The notes under the pieces are model-generated. The model was not told where the DNA came from and searched no databases. It worked only from the letters and a program-made list of their open reading frames with translations. Both the position numbers and the translations under genes were made by a program. A stretch of DNA of 64,000 bases from Hydractinia symbiolongicarpus (lineage: Eukaryota > Cnidaria > Hydrozoa > Anthoathecata > Hydractiniidae): assembly GCF_029227915.1 (NCBI RefSeq), contig NC_079878.1, positions 28,981,501-29,045,500 on the forward strand, in the 5' to 3' direction. Below, in pieces: positions 12,069 to 25,300 of this stretch (positions within the stretch are counted from its first letter, which is position 1; each line of letters opens with the position of its first letter).

Positions 12069-14299
12069 CGGGATTTACGGGAAATCGCGGGTTTTCGTTT
12101 GCCGGCGATTAACATCTTTTATTCTGCGTCTTATCAAAAATGAAAACATTTTTAAAAACTACAAGTCTCATACGTTTTAGTGGTGAAAAAATAATTTAAA
12201 AAATCGTTCGGGAAATGAGTTTACTCCCTGAGTATTTTCTTTGTATACTTTTGACTATACGGGTCGAGTCCGGGATTTACGGGAAATCACGGGTTTTCGT
12301 TTGCCGGCGATTAAACTTCTTTCATCCAGCGTCTCATCAAAAATGAAAACATTTTTGAAAACTACAAGTCTCATGCGTTTTAGTGGTGAAAAAATAATTT
12401 AAAAAATCGTTCGGGAAATGAGTTTACTCACAGGGTACTTTCTTTGTATACATTCGACTATACGGGCCAAGCACGGCATTTACGGGAAATTGCGGGTTTT
12501 CGTTTGCCGGCGATTAACATCTTTTATTCTGCGTCTTATCAAAAATGAAAACATTTTTGAAAACTACAAGTCTCATGCGTTTTAGTGGTGAAAAAATAAT
12601 TTAAAAAATCGTTCGGGAAATGAGTTTACTCCCTGGGTACTTTCTTTGTATACTTTTGACTATACGGACCGAGTCCGGTATTTACGGGAAATCGCGGGTT
12701 TTGGTTTGCCGGCGATTAAACATCTTTTATTCAGCGTCTTATCAAACATGAAAACATTTTTGAAAACTACAAGTCTCATGCGTTTTAGTGGTGAAAAGAT
12801 AATTTAAAAAATCGTTCTGGAAATGAGTTTACTCCCTGGGTAATTTCTTTGTATACTTTTCACTATACGGGCCGAGTTTTGGATTTACGGGAATTCACGG
12901 GTTTTCGTTTGCCGGCGATTAAATTTCTTTTATTCAGCGTCTCATCAAAAATGAAAACATTTTTGAAAACTACAAGTCTCGTGCATTTTAGTGGTGAAAA
13001 GATAATTTAAAAAATCGTTCGGGAAATGAGTTTACTCCCTGAGTATTTTCTTTGTGTACTTTTGACTATACGGGCCGAGTCCGGGATTTACGGGAAATCG
13101 CTGGTTTTCGTTTGCCGGCGATTAAACTTCTTTTATTCCGCGTCTTATCAAAAATGAAAACATTTTTGAAAACTACAAGTCTCATGCGTTTTAGTGGTGA
13201 AAAGATAATATAAAAAATCGTTCTGGAAAGGAGTTTACTCACAGGGTACTTTCTTTGTATATACTTGACTTTACGAGCCAAGCACGGGATTTATGGGAAA
13301 TTGCGGGTTTTCGTTTGCCGGCGATTAAACTTCTTTTATTCAGCGTCTCATCAAAAATGAAAACATTTTTGAAAACTACAAGTCTCATGCGTTTTAGTGG
13401 TGAAAAAATAATTTAAAAAATCGTTCGAGAAATGAGTTTACTCACAGGGTACTTTCTTTTTATACTTTTGATTATACGGGTCGAGTCCGGGATTTACGGG
13501 AAATCGCGGGTTTTTGTTTGCCGGCGATTAAACTTCTTTTATTCAGCGTCTCATCAAAAATAAAAACATTTTTGAAAACTACGAGTCTCATACGTTTTAG
13601 TGGTGAAAAAATAATTTAAAAAATCGTTCGGGAAATGAGTTTACTTCCTGGGTATTTTCTTTGTATATACTAGACTATACGGGCCAAGCACGGGATTTAC
13701 GGGAAATCGCAGGTTTTCGTTTGCCGGCGATTAAACTTCTTTCATTCAGCGTCTTATCAAAAATGAAAACATTTTTGAAAACTACAAGTCTCATGCGTTT
13801 TAGTGGTGAAAAGATAATATAAAAAATCGTTCTGGAAATGAGTTTACTCCCTGGGTATTTTCTTTGTATACTTTTGACTATACGGGCCGAGTCCGGTATT
13901 TACGGAAAATCGCGGGTTTTGGTTAGACGGCGATTGAACATCTTTTATTCAGCGTCTTATCAAAAATGAAAACATTTTTGAAAACTACAAGTCTCATGCG
14001 TTTTAGTGGTGAAAAGATAATTTAAAAAATCGTTCTGGAAATGAGTTTACTCCCTGGGTATTTTCTTTGTATACTTTTGACTATACGGGCCGAGTTTTGG
14101 ATTTACGGGAATTCGCGGGTTTTCGTTTCCTGGCGATTAAACTTCTTTTATTCAGCGTCTCATCAAAAATGAAAACATTTTTGAAAACTACTAGTCTCAT
14201 GCGTTTTAGTGGTGAAAAAATAATTTAAAAAATCGTTCGGGAAATGAGTTTACTCACAGGGTACTTTCTTTGTATACATTCGACTATACGGGCCAATCC
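12069..14299 (+). repeat. Eleven-monomer block, copy 1 (2,231 bp), starting at the inversion
   Basis: This matches 14,300 onwards at a constant offset of 2,231 bp. Shared private variants include GATTAACATC (12,108 and 14,339), AAGCACGGCATTTACG (near 12,469 and 14,700), TATCAAACATG (near 12,738 and 14,969), CTTTACGAGCCAAG (near 13,269 and 15,500), and the GGTTAGACGGCGATTG monomer (near 13,920 and 16,151). The match begins at the inversion join to within a few bases, so copy 1 has no equivalent DNA on its left. Confidence 0.85.
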
Positions 14300-16325
14300 C
14301 GGGATTTACGGGAAATCGCGGGTTTTCGTTTGCCGGCGATTAACATCTTTTATTCTGCGTCTTATCAAAAATGAAAACATTTTTAAAAACTACAAGTCTC
14401 ATACGTTTTAGTGGTGAAAAAATAATTTAAAAAATCGTTCGGGAAATGAGTTTACTCCCTGAGTATTTTCTTTGTATACTTTTGACTATACGGGTCGAGT
14501 CCGGGATTTACGGGAAATCACGGGTTTTCGTTTGCCGGCGATTAAACTTCTTTCATCCAGCGTCTCATCAAAAATGAAAACATTTTTGAAAACTACAAGT
14601 CTCATGCGTTTTAGTGGTGAAAAAATAATTTAAAAAATCGTTCGGGAAATGAGTTTACTCACAGGGTACTTTCTTTGTATACATTCGACTATACGGGCCA
14701 AGCACGGCATTTACGGGAAATTGCGGGTTTTCGTTTGCCGGCGATTAACATCTTTTATTCTGCGTCTTATCAAAAATGAAAACATTTTTGAAAACTACAA
14801 GTCTCATGCGTTTTAGTGGTGAAAAAATAATTTAAAAAATCGTTCGGGAAATGAGTTTACTCCCTGGGTACTTTCTTTGTATACTTTTGACTATACGGAC
14901 CGAGTCCGGTATTTACGGGAAATCGCGGGTTTTGGTTTGCCGGCGATTAAACATCTTTTATTCAGCGTCTTATCAAACATGAAAACATTTTTGAAAACTA
15001 CAAGTCTCATGCGTTTTAGTGGTGAAAAGATAATTTAAAAAATCGTTCTGGAAATGAGTTTACTCCCTGGGTAATTTCTTTGTATACTTTTCACTATACG
15101 GGCCGAGTTTTGGATTTACGGGAATTCACGGGTTTTCGTTTGCCGGCGATTAAATTTCTTTTATTCAGCGTCTCATCAAAAATGAAAACATTTTTGAAAA
15201 CTACAAGTCTCGTGCATTTTAGTGGTGAAAAGATAATTTAAAAAATCGTTCGGGAAATGAGTTTACTCCCTGAGTATTTTCTTTGTGTACTTTTGACTAT
15301 ACGGGCCGAGTCCGGGATTTACGGGAAATCGCTGGTTTTCGTTTGCCGGCGATTAAACTTCTTTTATTCCGCGTCTTATCAAAAATGAAAACATTTTTCA
15401 AAACTACAAGTCTCATGCGTTTTAGTGGTGAAAAGATAATATAAAAAATCGTTCTGGAAAGGAGTTTACTCACAGGGTACTTTCTTTGTATATACTTGAC
15501 TTTACGAGCCAAGCACGGGATTTATGGGAAATTGCGGGTTTTCGTTTGCCGGCGATTAAACTTCTTTTATTCAGCGTCTCATCAAAAATGAAAACATTTT
15601 TGAAAACTACAAGTCTCATGCGTTTTAGTGGTGAAAAAATAATTTAAAAAATCGTTCGAGAAATGAGTTTACTCACAGGGTACTTTCTTTTTATACTTTT
15701 AATTATACGGGTCGAGTCCGGGATTTACGGGAAATCGCGGGTTTTTGTTTGCCGGCGATTAAACTTCTTTTATTCAGCGTCTCATCAAAAATAAAAACAT
15801 TTTTGAAAACTACGAGTCTCATACGTTTTAGTGGTGAAAAAATAATTTAAAAAATCGTTCGGGAAATGAGTTTACTTCCTGGGTATTTTCTTTGTATATA
15901 GTCGACTATACGGGCCAAGCACGGGATTTACGGGAAATCGCAGGTTTTCGTTTGCCGGCGATTAAACTTCTTTCATTCAGCGTCTTATCAAAAATGAAAA
16001 CATTTTTGAAAACTACAAGTCTCATGCGTTTTAGTGGTGAAAAGATAATTTAAAAAATCGTTCTGGAAATGAGTTTACTCCCTGGGCATTTTCTTTGTAT
16101 ACTTTTGACTATACGGGCCGAGTCCGGTATTCACGGAAAATCGCGGGTTTTGGTTAGACGGCGATTGAACATCTTTTATTCAGCGTCTTATCAAAAATGA
16201 AAACATTTTTGAAAACTACAAGTCTCATGCGTTTTAGTGGTGAAAAGATAGTGTAAAAAATCGTTCTGGAAATGAGTTTACTCCCTGGGTATTTTCTTTG
16301 TATACTTTTGACTATACGGGCCGAG
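14300..16325 (+). repeat. Eleven-monomer block, copy 2
   Basis: Second copy of the 2,231 bp block, adjacent to the first. It is followed until about 16,325, where copy 1 has GAGTTTTGGATTT with GGAATTCG and this copy has GAGTCCGGGATTT with GGAAATCG. The two copies have scattered differences, for example AATATAAAA against AATTTAAAA, TATACTAGAC against TATAGTCGAC, and CGGTATTTACGG against CGGTATTCACGG. They are older than the 2,028 bp pair at 6.5-10.5 kb. Confidence 0.82.
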
Positions 16326-19300
16326 TCCGGGATTTACGGGAAATCGCGGGTTTTCGTTTGCCGGCGATTAAACTTCTTTTATTCACATCTCATCAAAAAT
16401 GAAAACATTTTTGAAAACTACAAGTCTCATACGTTTTAGTGGTGAAAAAATAATTTAAAAAATCGTTCGGGAAATGAGTTTACTTCCTGGGTATTTTCTT
16501 TGTATATACTCGACTATACGGGCCAAGCACGGGATTTACGGGATTTCGCGGGTTTTCGTTTGCCGGCGATTAAACTTCTTTCACTCAGCGTCTCATCAAA
16601 AATGAAAACATTTTTGAAAACTACAAGTCTCATGCGTTTTAGTGGTGAAAAAATCATTTAATAAAACGTTCGGGAAATGAGTTTACTCACAGGGTACTTT
16701 CTTTGTATACATTCGACTATACGGGCCAAGCCCGGGATTTACGGGAAATCGCGGGTTTTCGTTTGCCGGCGATTAACATCTTTTATTCTGCGTTTTATCA
16801 AAAATGAAAACATTTTTGAAAACTACAAGTCTCATGCGTTTTAGTGGTGAAAGAAAATTCGCGGGAATTCGCGGGTTTTCGTTTGCCGGCGATTAAACTT
16901 CTTTTATTCAGCGTCTCATCAAAAATGAAAACATTTTTGAAAACTACAAGTCTCGTGCGTTTTAGTGGTGAAAAGATAATTTAAAAAATCGTTCTGGAAA
17001 TGAGTTTACTCGCAGGGTACTTTCTTTGTATACTTTTGACTATACGGGCCGAGTCCGGGATTTACGGGAAATCGCGGGTTTTCGTTTGCCGGCGATTAAA
17101 CTTCTTTTATTCAGCATCTCAGCAAAAATGAAAACATTTTTGAAAACTACAAGTCTCATACGTTTTAGTGGTGAAAAAATAATTTAAAAAATCGTTCGGG
17201 AAATGAGTTTACTTCCTGGGTATTTTCTTTGTATATACTCGACTATACGTGCCAAGCACGGGATTTACGGGAAATCGCAGGTTTTCGTTTGCCGGCGATT
17301 AAACTTCTTTCATTCAGCGTCTCATCAAAAATGAAAACATTTTTGAAAACTACAAGTCTCATGCGTTTTAGTGGTGAAAAAATCATTTAATGAAACGTTC
17401 GGGAAATGAGTTTACTCACAGGGTACTTTCTTTGTATACATTCGACTATACGGGCCAAGCCCGGGATTTACGGGAAATCGCGGGTTTTCGTTTGCCGGCG
17501 ATTAACATCTTTTATTCTGCGTCTTATCAAAAATGAAAACATTTTTGAAAACTACAAGTCTCATGCGTTTTAGTGGTGAAAAAATGATTTAAAAAATCGT
17601 TCGGGAAATGAGTTTACTCCCTGGGTACTTTCTTTGTATACTTTTGACTATACGGGCCGAGTCCGGTATTTACGGGAAATCGCGGGTTTTGGTTAGACGG
17701 CGATTAAACATCTTTTATTCAGCGTCTTATCAAAAATGAAAACATTTTTAAAAACTACAAGTCTCATGCGTTTTAGTGGTGAAAAGATAATTTAAAAAAT
17801 CGTTCTGGAAATGATTTTACTCCCTGGGTATTTTCTTTGTATACTTTTGACTATACGGGCCGAGTTTGGGATTTACGGGAATTCGCGGGTTTTCGTTTGC
17901 CGGCGATTAAACTTCTTTTATTCAGCGTCTCATCAAAAATGAAAACATTTTTGAAAACTACAAGTCTCGTGGGTTTTAGTGGTGAAAAGATAATTTAAAA
18001 AATCGTTTTGGAAATGAGTTTACTCGCAAGGTACTTTCTTTGTATACTTTTGACTATACGGGCCGAGTCCGGGATTTACGGGAAATCGCGTGTTTTCGTT
18101 TACCGGCGATTAAACTTCTTTTATTCAGCATCTCATCAAAAATGAAAACCTTTTTGAAAACTACAAGTCTCATACGTTTTAGTGGTGAAAAAATAATTTA
18201 AAAAATCGTTCGGGAAATGAGTTTACTCCCTGAGTATTTTCTTTGTGTACTTTTGACTATACGGGCCGAGTCCGGGATTTACGGGAAATCGCGGGTTTTC
18301 GTTTGCCGGCGATTAAACTTCTTTTATTCCGCGTCTCATCAAAAATGAAAACATTTTTGAAAACTACAAGTCTCATGCGTTTTAGTGGTGAAAAAATAAT
18401 TTAAAAAATCGTTCGAGAAATGAGTTTACTCACAGGGTACTTTCTTTGTATGTACTCGACTATACGGGCCAAGCCCGGGATTTACGGGAAATCGCGGGTT
18501 TTCGTTTGCCTGCAATTAAAATTTTTTCATTAAGCGTCTCATCAAAAATGAAAACATTTTTTAAAACTACAAGTCTCATGTGTTTTAGTGGTGAAAAAAT
18601 AATTTAAAAAATTGTTCGGGAAATGAGTTTACTCACAGGGTACTTTCTTTGTATACATTCGACTATACGGGCCAAGCACGGGATTTACGGGAAATCGCGG
18701 GTTTTCGTTTGCCGGCGATTAAACATCTTTTATTCAGCGTCTCATCAAAAATGAAAACATTTTTGAAAACTACAAGTCTCATGCGTTTTAGTGGTGAAAA
18801 AATAATTTAAAAAATCGTTCGGGAAATGAGTTTACTCCCTGGGTACTTTCTTTGTATACTTTTGACTATACGGGCCGAGTCCGGTATTTACGGGAAATCG
18901 CGGGTTTTGGTTTGCCGGCGATTAAACATCTTTTATTCAGCGTCTTATCAAAAATGAAAACATTTTTAAAAACTACAAGTCTCATGCGTTTTAGTGGTGA
19001 AAAGATAATTTAAAAAATCGTTCGGGAAATGAGTTTACTCACAGGGTACTTTCTTTGTATACATTCGACTATACGGGCTAAGCCCGGGATTTACGGGAAT
19101 TCGCGGGTTTTCGTTTGCCGGCGATTAAACTTCTTTTATTCAGAGTCTCATTAAAAATGAAAACGTTTTTGAAAACTACAAGTCTCATGCGTTTTAGTGG
19201 TGAAAAGATAATTTAAAAAATCGTTCTGGAAATGAGTTTACTCACAGGGTACTTTCTTTGTATGTACTCGACTATACGGGCCAAGCACGGGATTTACGGG

Positions 19301-22300
19301 AAATCGCGGGTTTTGGTTTGCCGGCGATTAAACATCTTTTATTCAGCGTCTTATCAAAAATGAAAACATTTTTGAAAACTACAAGTCTCATGCGTTTTAG
19401 TGGTGAAAAAATAATTTAAAAAATCGTTCGAGAAATGAGTTAACTCACAGGGTACTTTCTTTTTATACTTTTGATTATACGGGTCGAGTCCGGGATTTAC
19501 GGGAAATCGCAGGTTTTTGTTTGCCGGCGATTAAACTTCTTTTATTCAGCGTCTCATCAAAAATAAAAACATTTTTGAAAACTACGAGTCTCATTCGTTT
19601 TGGTGGTGAAAAAATAATTTAAAAAATCGTTCGGGAAATGAGTTTACTTCCTGGGTATTTTCTTTGTATATACTCGACTGTACGGGCCAAGCACGGGATT
19701 TACGGGAAATCGCAGGTTTTCGTTTGCCGGCGATTATACTTCTTTCATTCAGCGTCTCATCAAAAATGAAAACATTTTTGAAAACTACAAGTCTCATGCG
19801 TTTTAGTGGTGAAAAAATAATTTAAAAAATCGTTCGGGAAATGAGTTTACTTCCTGGGTACTTTCTTTGTATACTTTTGACTATACCGGCCGAGTCCGGT
19901 ATTTACGGGAAATCGCGGGATTTCGTTTGCCGGCGATTAAACTTCTTTTATTCAGCGTCTCATCAAAAATAAAAACATTTTTGAAAACTACAAGTCTCAT
20001 GCGTTTTAGTGGTGAAAAGATAATTTAAAAAATCGTTCTGGAAATGATTTTACTCCCTGGGTATTTTATTTGTATACTTTTGACTATACGGGCCGAGTTT
20101 GGGATTTACGGGAATTCGCGGGTTTTCGTTTGCCGGCGATTAAACTTCTTTTATTCAGCGTCTCATCAAAAATGAAAACATTTTTGAAAACTACAAGTCT
20201 CGTGCGTTTTAGTGGTGAAAAGATAATTTAAAAAATCGTTCTGGAAATGAGTTTACTCGCAGGGTACTTTCTTTGTATACTTTTGACTATACGGGCCGAG
20301 TCCGGGATTTACGGGAAATCGCGGGTTTTCGTTTGCCGGCGATTAAACTTCTTTTATTCAGCATCTCATCAAAAATGAAAACATTTTTGAAAACTACAAG
20401 TCTCATACGTTTTAGTGGTGAAAAAATAATTTAAAAAATCGTTCGGGAAATGAGTTTACTCCCTGAGTATTTTCTTTGTGTACTTTTGACTATACCGGCC
20501 AAGCACGGGATTTACAGGAAATCGCGGGTTTTTGTTTGCCGGCGATTAAACTTCTTATATTCAGCGTCTCATCAAAAATGAAAACATTTTTTAAAACTAC
20601 AAGTCTCATACGTTTTAGTGGTGAAAAAATAATTTAAAAAATCGTTCGGGAAATGAGTTTACTCCCTGAGTATTTTCTTTGTGTACTTTTGACTATACGG
20701 GCCGAGTCCAGGATTTACGGGAAATCGCTGGTTTTCGTTTGCCGGCGATTAAACTTCTTTTATTCCGCGTCTTATCAAAAATGAAAACATTTTTGAAAAC
20801 TACAAGTCTCATGCGTTTTAGTGGTGAAAAGATAATATAAAAAATCGTTCTGGAAAGGAGTTTACTCACAGGGTACTTTCTTTGTATATACTTGACTTTA
20901 CGAGCCAAGCACGGGATCTATGGGAAATTGCGGGTTTTCGTTTGCCGGCGATTAAACTTCTTTTATTCAGCGTCTCATCAAAAATGAAAACATTTTTGAA
21001 AACTACAAGTCTCATGCGTTTTAGTGGTGAAAAAATAATTTAAAAAATCGTTCGAGAAATGAGTTTACTCACAGGGTACTTTCTTTTTATACTTTTGATT
21101 ATACGGGTCGAGTCCGGGATTTACGGGAAATCGCGGGTTTTTGTTTGCCGGCGATTAAACTTCTTTTATTCAGAGTCTCATCAAAAATAAAAACATTTTT
21201 GAAAACTACAAGTCTCATACGTTTTAGTGGTGAAAGAATAATTTAAAAAATCGTTCGGGAAATGAGTTTACTTCCTGGGTATTTTCTTTGTATATACTCG
21301 ACTATACGGGCCAAGCACGGGATTTACGGGAAATCGCAGGTTTTCGTTTGCCGGCGATTAAACTTCTTTCATTCAGCGTCTTATCAAAAATGAAAACATT
21401 TTTGAAAACTACAAGTCTCATGCGTTTTAGTGGTGAAAAGATAATTTAAAAAATCGTTCTGGAAATGATTTTACTCCCTGGGTATTTTCTTTGTATACTT
21501 TTGACTATACGGGCCGAGTTTGGGATTTACGGGAATTCGCGGGTTTTCGTTTGCCGGCGATTAAACTTCTTTTATTCAGCGTCTCATCAAAAATGAAAAC
21601 ATTTTTGAAAACTACCAGTCTCGTGCGTTTTAGTGGTGAAAAGATAATTTAAAAAATCGTTCTGGAAATGAGTTTACTCGCAGGGTACTTTCTTTGTATA
21701 CTTTTGACTATACGGGCCAAGTCCGGGATTTACGGGAAATCGCGGGTTTTCGTTTGCCGGCGATTAAACTTCTTTTATTCAGCGTCTCATCAAAAATGAA
21801 AACATTTTTGAAAACTACAAGTCTCATACGTTTTAGTGGTGAAAAAATAATTTAAAAAATCGTTCGGGAAATGAGTTTACTCACAGGGTACTTTCTTTGT
21901 ATACTTTTGACTATACGGGTCAAGTCCGGGATTTACGGGAAATCGCGGGTTTTCGTTTCCCGGCGATTAAACATCTTTTATTCACCGTCTCATCAAAAAT
22001 GAAAACCTTTTTGAAAACTACAAGTCTCATGCGTTTTAGTGGTGAAAGAATAATTTTAAAAATCGTTCGGGAAATGAGTTTACTCCCTGGGTACTTTCTT
22101 TGTATGTACTCGACTATACGGGCCAAGCACGAGATTTACGGGAAATCGCGGGTTTTTGTTTGCCGGCGATTAAACTTCTTACATTCAACGTCTCATCAAA
22201 AATGAAAACATTTTTGAAAACTACAAGTCTCATGCGTTTTAGTGGTGAAAAAATAATTTAAAAAATCGTTCGGGAAATGAGTTTACTCACAAGGTACTTT

Positions 22301-25300
22301 CTTTGTATACATTCGACTATACGGGCCAAGCCCGGGATTTACGGGAAATCGCGGGTTTTCGTTTGCCGGCAATTAAACTTCTTTCATTAAGCGTCTCATC
22401 AAAAATGAAAACATTCCTGAAAACTACAAGTCTCATGCGTTTTAGTGGTGAAAAAATAATTTAAAAAATCGTTCGGGAAATGAGTTTACTCCTTGGGTAC
22501 TTTCTTTGTATACTTTTGACTATCCAGGCCGAGTCCGGGATTTACGGGAAATCGCGGGTTTTCGTTTGCCGGCGATTAAACATCCTTTATTCAGCGTCTC
22601 ATCAAAAATAAAAACATTTTTGAAAACTACAAGTCTCATGCGATTTAGTGGTGAAAAGATAATTTAAAAAATCGTTCTGGAAATGATTTTACTCCCTGGG
22701 TATTTTCTTTGTATACTTTTGACTATACGGGCCGAGTCCGGGATTTACGGGAAATCGCGGGATTTCGTTTGCCGGCGATTAAACATCTTTTATTCAGCGT
22801 CTCATCAAAAATAAAAACATTTTTGAAAACTACAAGTCTCATGCGATTTAGTGGTGAAAAGATAATTTAAAAAATCGTTCTGGAAATGAGTTTACTCGCA
22901 GGGTACTTTCTTTGTATACTTTTCACTATACGGGCCGAGTCCGGGATTTACGGGAAATCTCTGGTTTTCGTTTGCCGGCGATTAAACTTCTTTTATTCAG
23001 CATCTCATCAAAAATGAAAACATTTTTGAAAACTACAAGTCTCATACGTTTTAGTGGTGAAAAAACAATTTAAAAAATCGTTCGGGAAATGAGTTTACTC
23101 CCTGAGTATTTTCTTTGTGTACTTTTGACTATACGGGCCGAGTCCGGGATTTACGGGAAATCGCGGGTTTTCGTTTGCCGGCGATTAAACTTCTTTTATT
23201 CCGCGTCTCATCAAAAATGAAAACATTTTTGAAAACTACAAGTCTCATGCGTTTTAGTGGTGAAAAAATAATTTAAAAAATCGTTCGAGAAATGAGTTTA
23301 CTCACAGGGTACTTTCTTTGTATGTACTCGACTATACGGGCCAAGCACGGGATTTACGGAAATCGCGGGTTTTTGTTTGCCGGCGATTAAACTTCTTATA
23401 TTCAGCGTCTCATCAAAAATGAAAACATTTTTTAAAACTACAAGTCTCATACGTTTTAGTGGTGAAAAAATAATTTAAAAAATCGTTCGGGAAATGAATT
23501 TACTCCCTGAGTATTTTCTTTGTGTACTTTTGACTATACGGGCCGAGTCCGGGATTTACGGGAAATCGCTGGTTTTCGTTTGCCGGCGATTAAACTTCTT
23601 TTATTCCACGTCTTATCAAAAATGAAAACATTTTTGAAAACTACAAGTCTCATGCGTTTTAGTGGTGAAAAGATGATATAAAAAATCGTTCTGGAAAGGA
23701 GTTTACTCACAGGGTACTTTCTTTGTATATACTTGACTTTACGAGCCAAGCACGGGATTTATGGGAAATTGCGGGTTTTCGTTTGCCGGCGATTAAACTT
23801 CTTTTATTCAGCGTCTCATCAAAAATGAAAACATTTTTGAAAACTGCAAGTCTCATGCGTTTTAGTGGTGAAAAAATAATTTAAAAAATCGTTCGAGAAA
23901 TGAGTTTACTCACAGGGTACTTTCTTTGTATGTACTCGACTATACGGGCCAAGCACGGGATTTACGGGAAATCGCGGGTTTTTGTTTGCCAGCGATTAAA
24001 CTTCTTTTATTCAGCATCTCATCAAAAATAAAAACATTTTTGAAAACTACAAGTCTCATACGTTTTAGTGGTGAAAAAATAATTTAAAAAATCGTTCGGG
24101 AAATGAGTTTACTCCCTGAGTATTTTCTTTGTGTACTTTTGACTATACGGGCCGAGTCCGGGGTTACGGGAAATCGCGGGTTTTCGTTTGCCGGCGATTA
24201 AACTTATTTTATTCCGCGTCTCATCAAAAATGAAAACATTTTTGAAAACTACAAGTCTCATGCGTTTTAGTGGTGAAAAAATAATTTAAAAAATCGTTCG
24301 AGAAATGAGTTTACTCACAGGGTACTTTCTTTGTATGTACTCGACTATACGGGCCAAGCACGGGATTTACGGGAAATCGCGGGTTTTTGTTTGCCGGCGA
24401 TTAAACTTCTTATATTCAGCGTCTCATCAAAAATGAAAACATTTTTTAAAACTACAAGTCTCATGTGTTTTAGTGGTGAAAAAATAATTTAAAAAATTGT
24501 TCGGGAAATGAGTTTACTCACAGGGTACTTTCTTTGTATACATTCGACTATACGGGCCAAGCACGGGATTTACGGGAAATCGCGGGTTTTTGTTTGCCGG
24601 CGATTAAACTTCTTACATTCAACGTCTCATCAAAAATGAAAACATTTTTGAAAACTACAAGTCTCATGCGTTTTAGTGGTGAAAAAATAATTTAAAAAAT
24701 CGTTCGGGAAATGAGTTTACTCACAAGGTACTTTCTTTGTATACATTCGACTATACGGGCCAAGCCCGGGATTTACGGGAAATCGCGGGTTTTCGTTTGC
24801 CGGCAATTAAACTTCTTTCATTAAGCGTCTCATCAAAAATGAAAACATTCCTGAAAACTACATGTCTCATGCGTTTTAGTGGTGAAAAAATAATTTAAAA
24901 AATCGTTCGGGAAATGAGTTTACTCCTTGGGTACTTTCTTTGTATACTTTTGACTATACGGGCCGAGTCCGGGATTTACGGGAAATCGCGGGTTTTCGTT
25001 TGCCGGCGATTAAACATCTTTTATTCAGCGTCTCATCAAAAATGAAAACATTTTTGAAAACTACAAGTCTCATGCGTTTTAGTGGTGAAAAAATAATTTA
25101 AAAAATCGTTCGGGAAATGAGTTTACTCCCTGGGTACTTTCTTTGTATACTTTTGACTATACGGGCCGAGTCCGGTATTTACGGGAAATCGCGGGTTTTG
25201 GTTTGCCGGCGATTAAACATCTTTTATTCAGCGTCTTATCAAAAATGAAAACATTTTTGAAAACTACAAGTCTCATGCGTTTTAGTGGTGAAAAGATAAT

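Noticed and set aside
21897-22205. Overlapping open frames on both strands (also 21,920-22,126 minus)
   Set aside because: Both are translations of the same one and a half monomers. Frames on both strands with conserved text are expected from an array with few stop codons in those frames, not from two genes.
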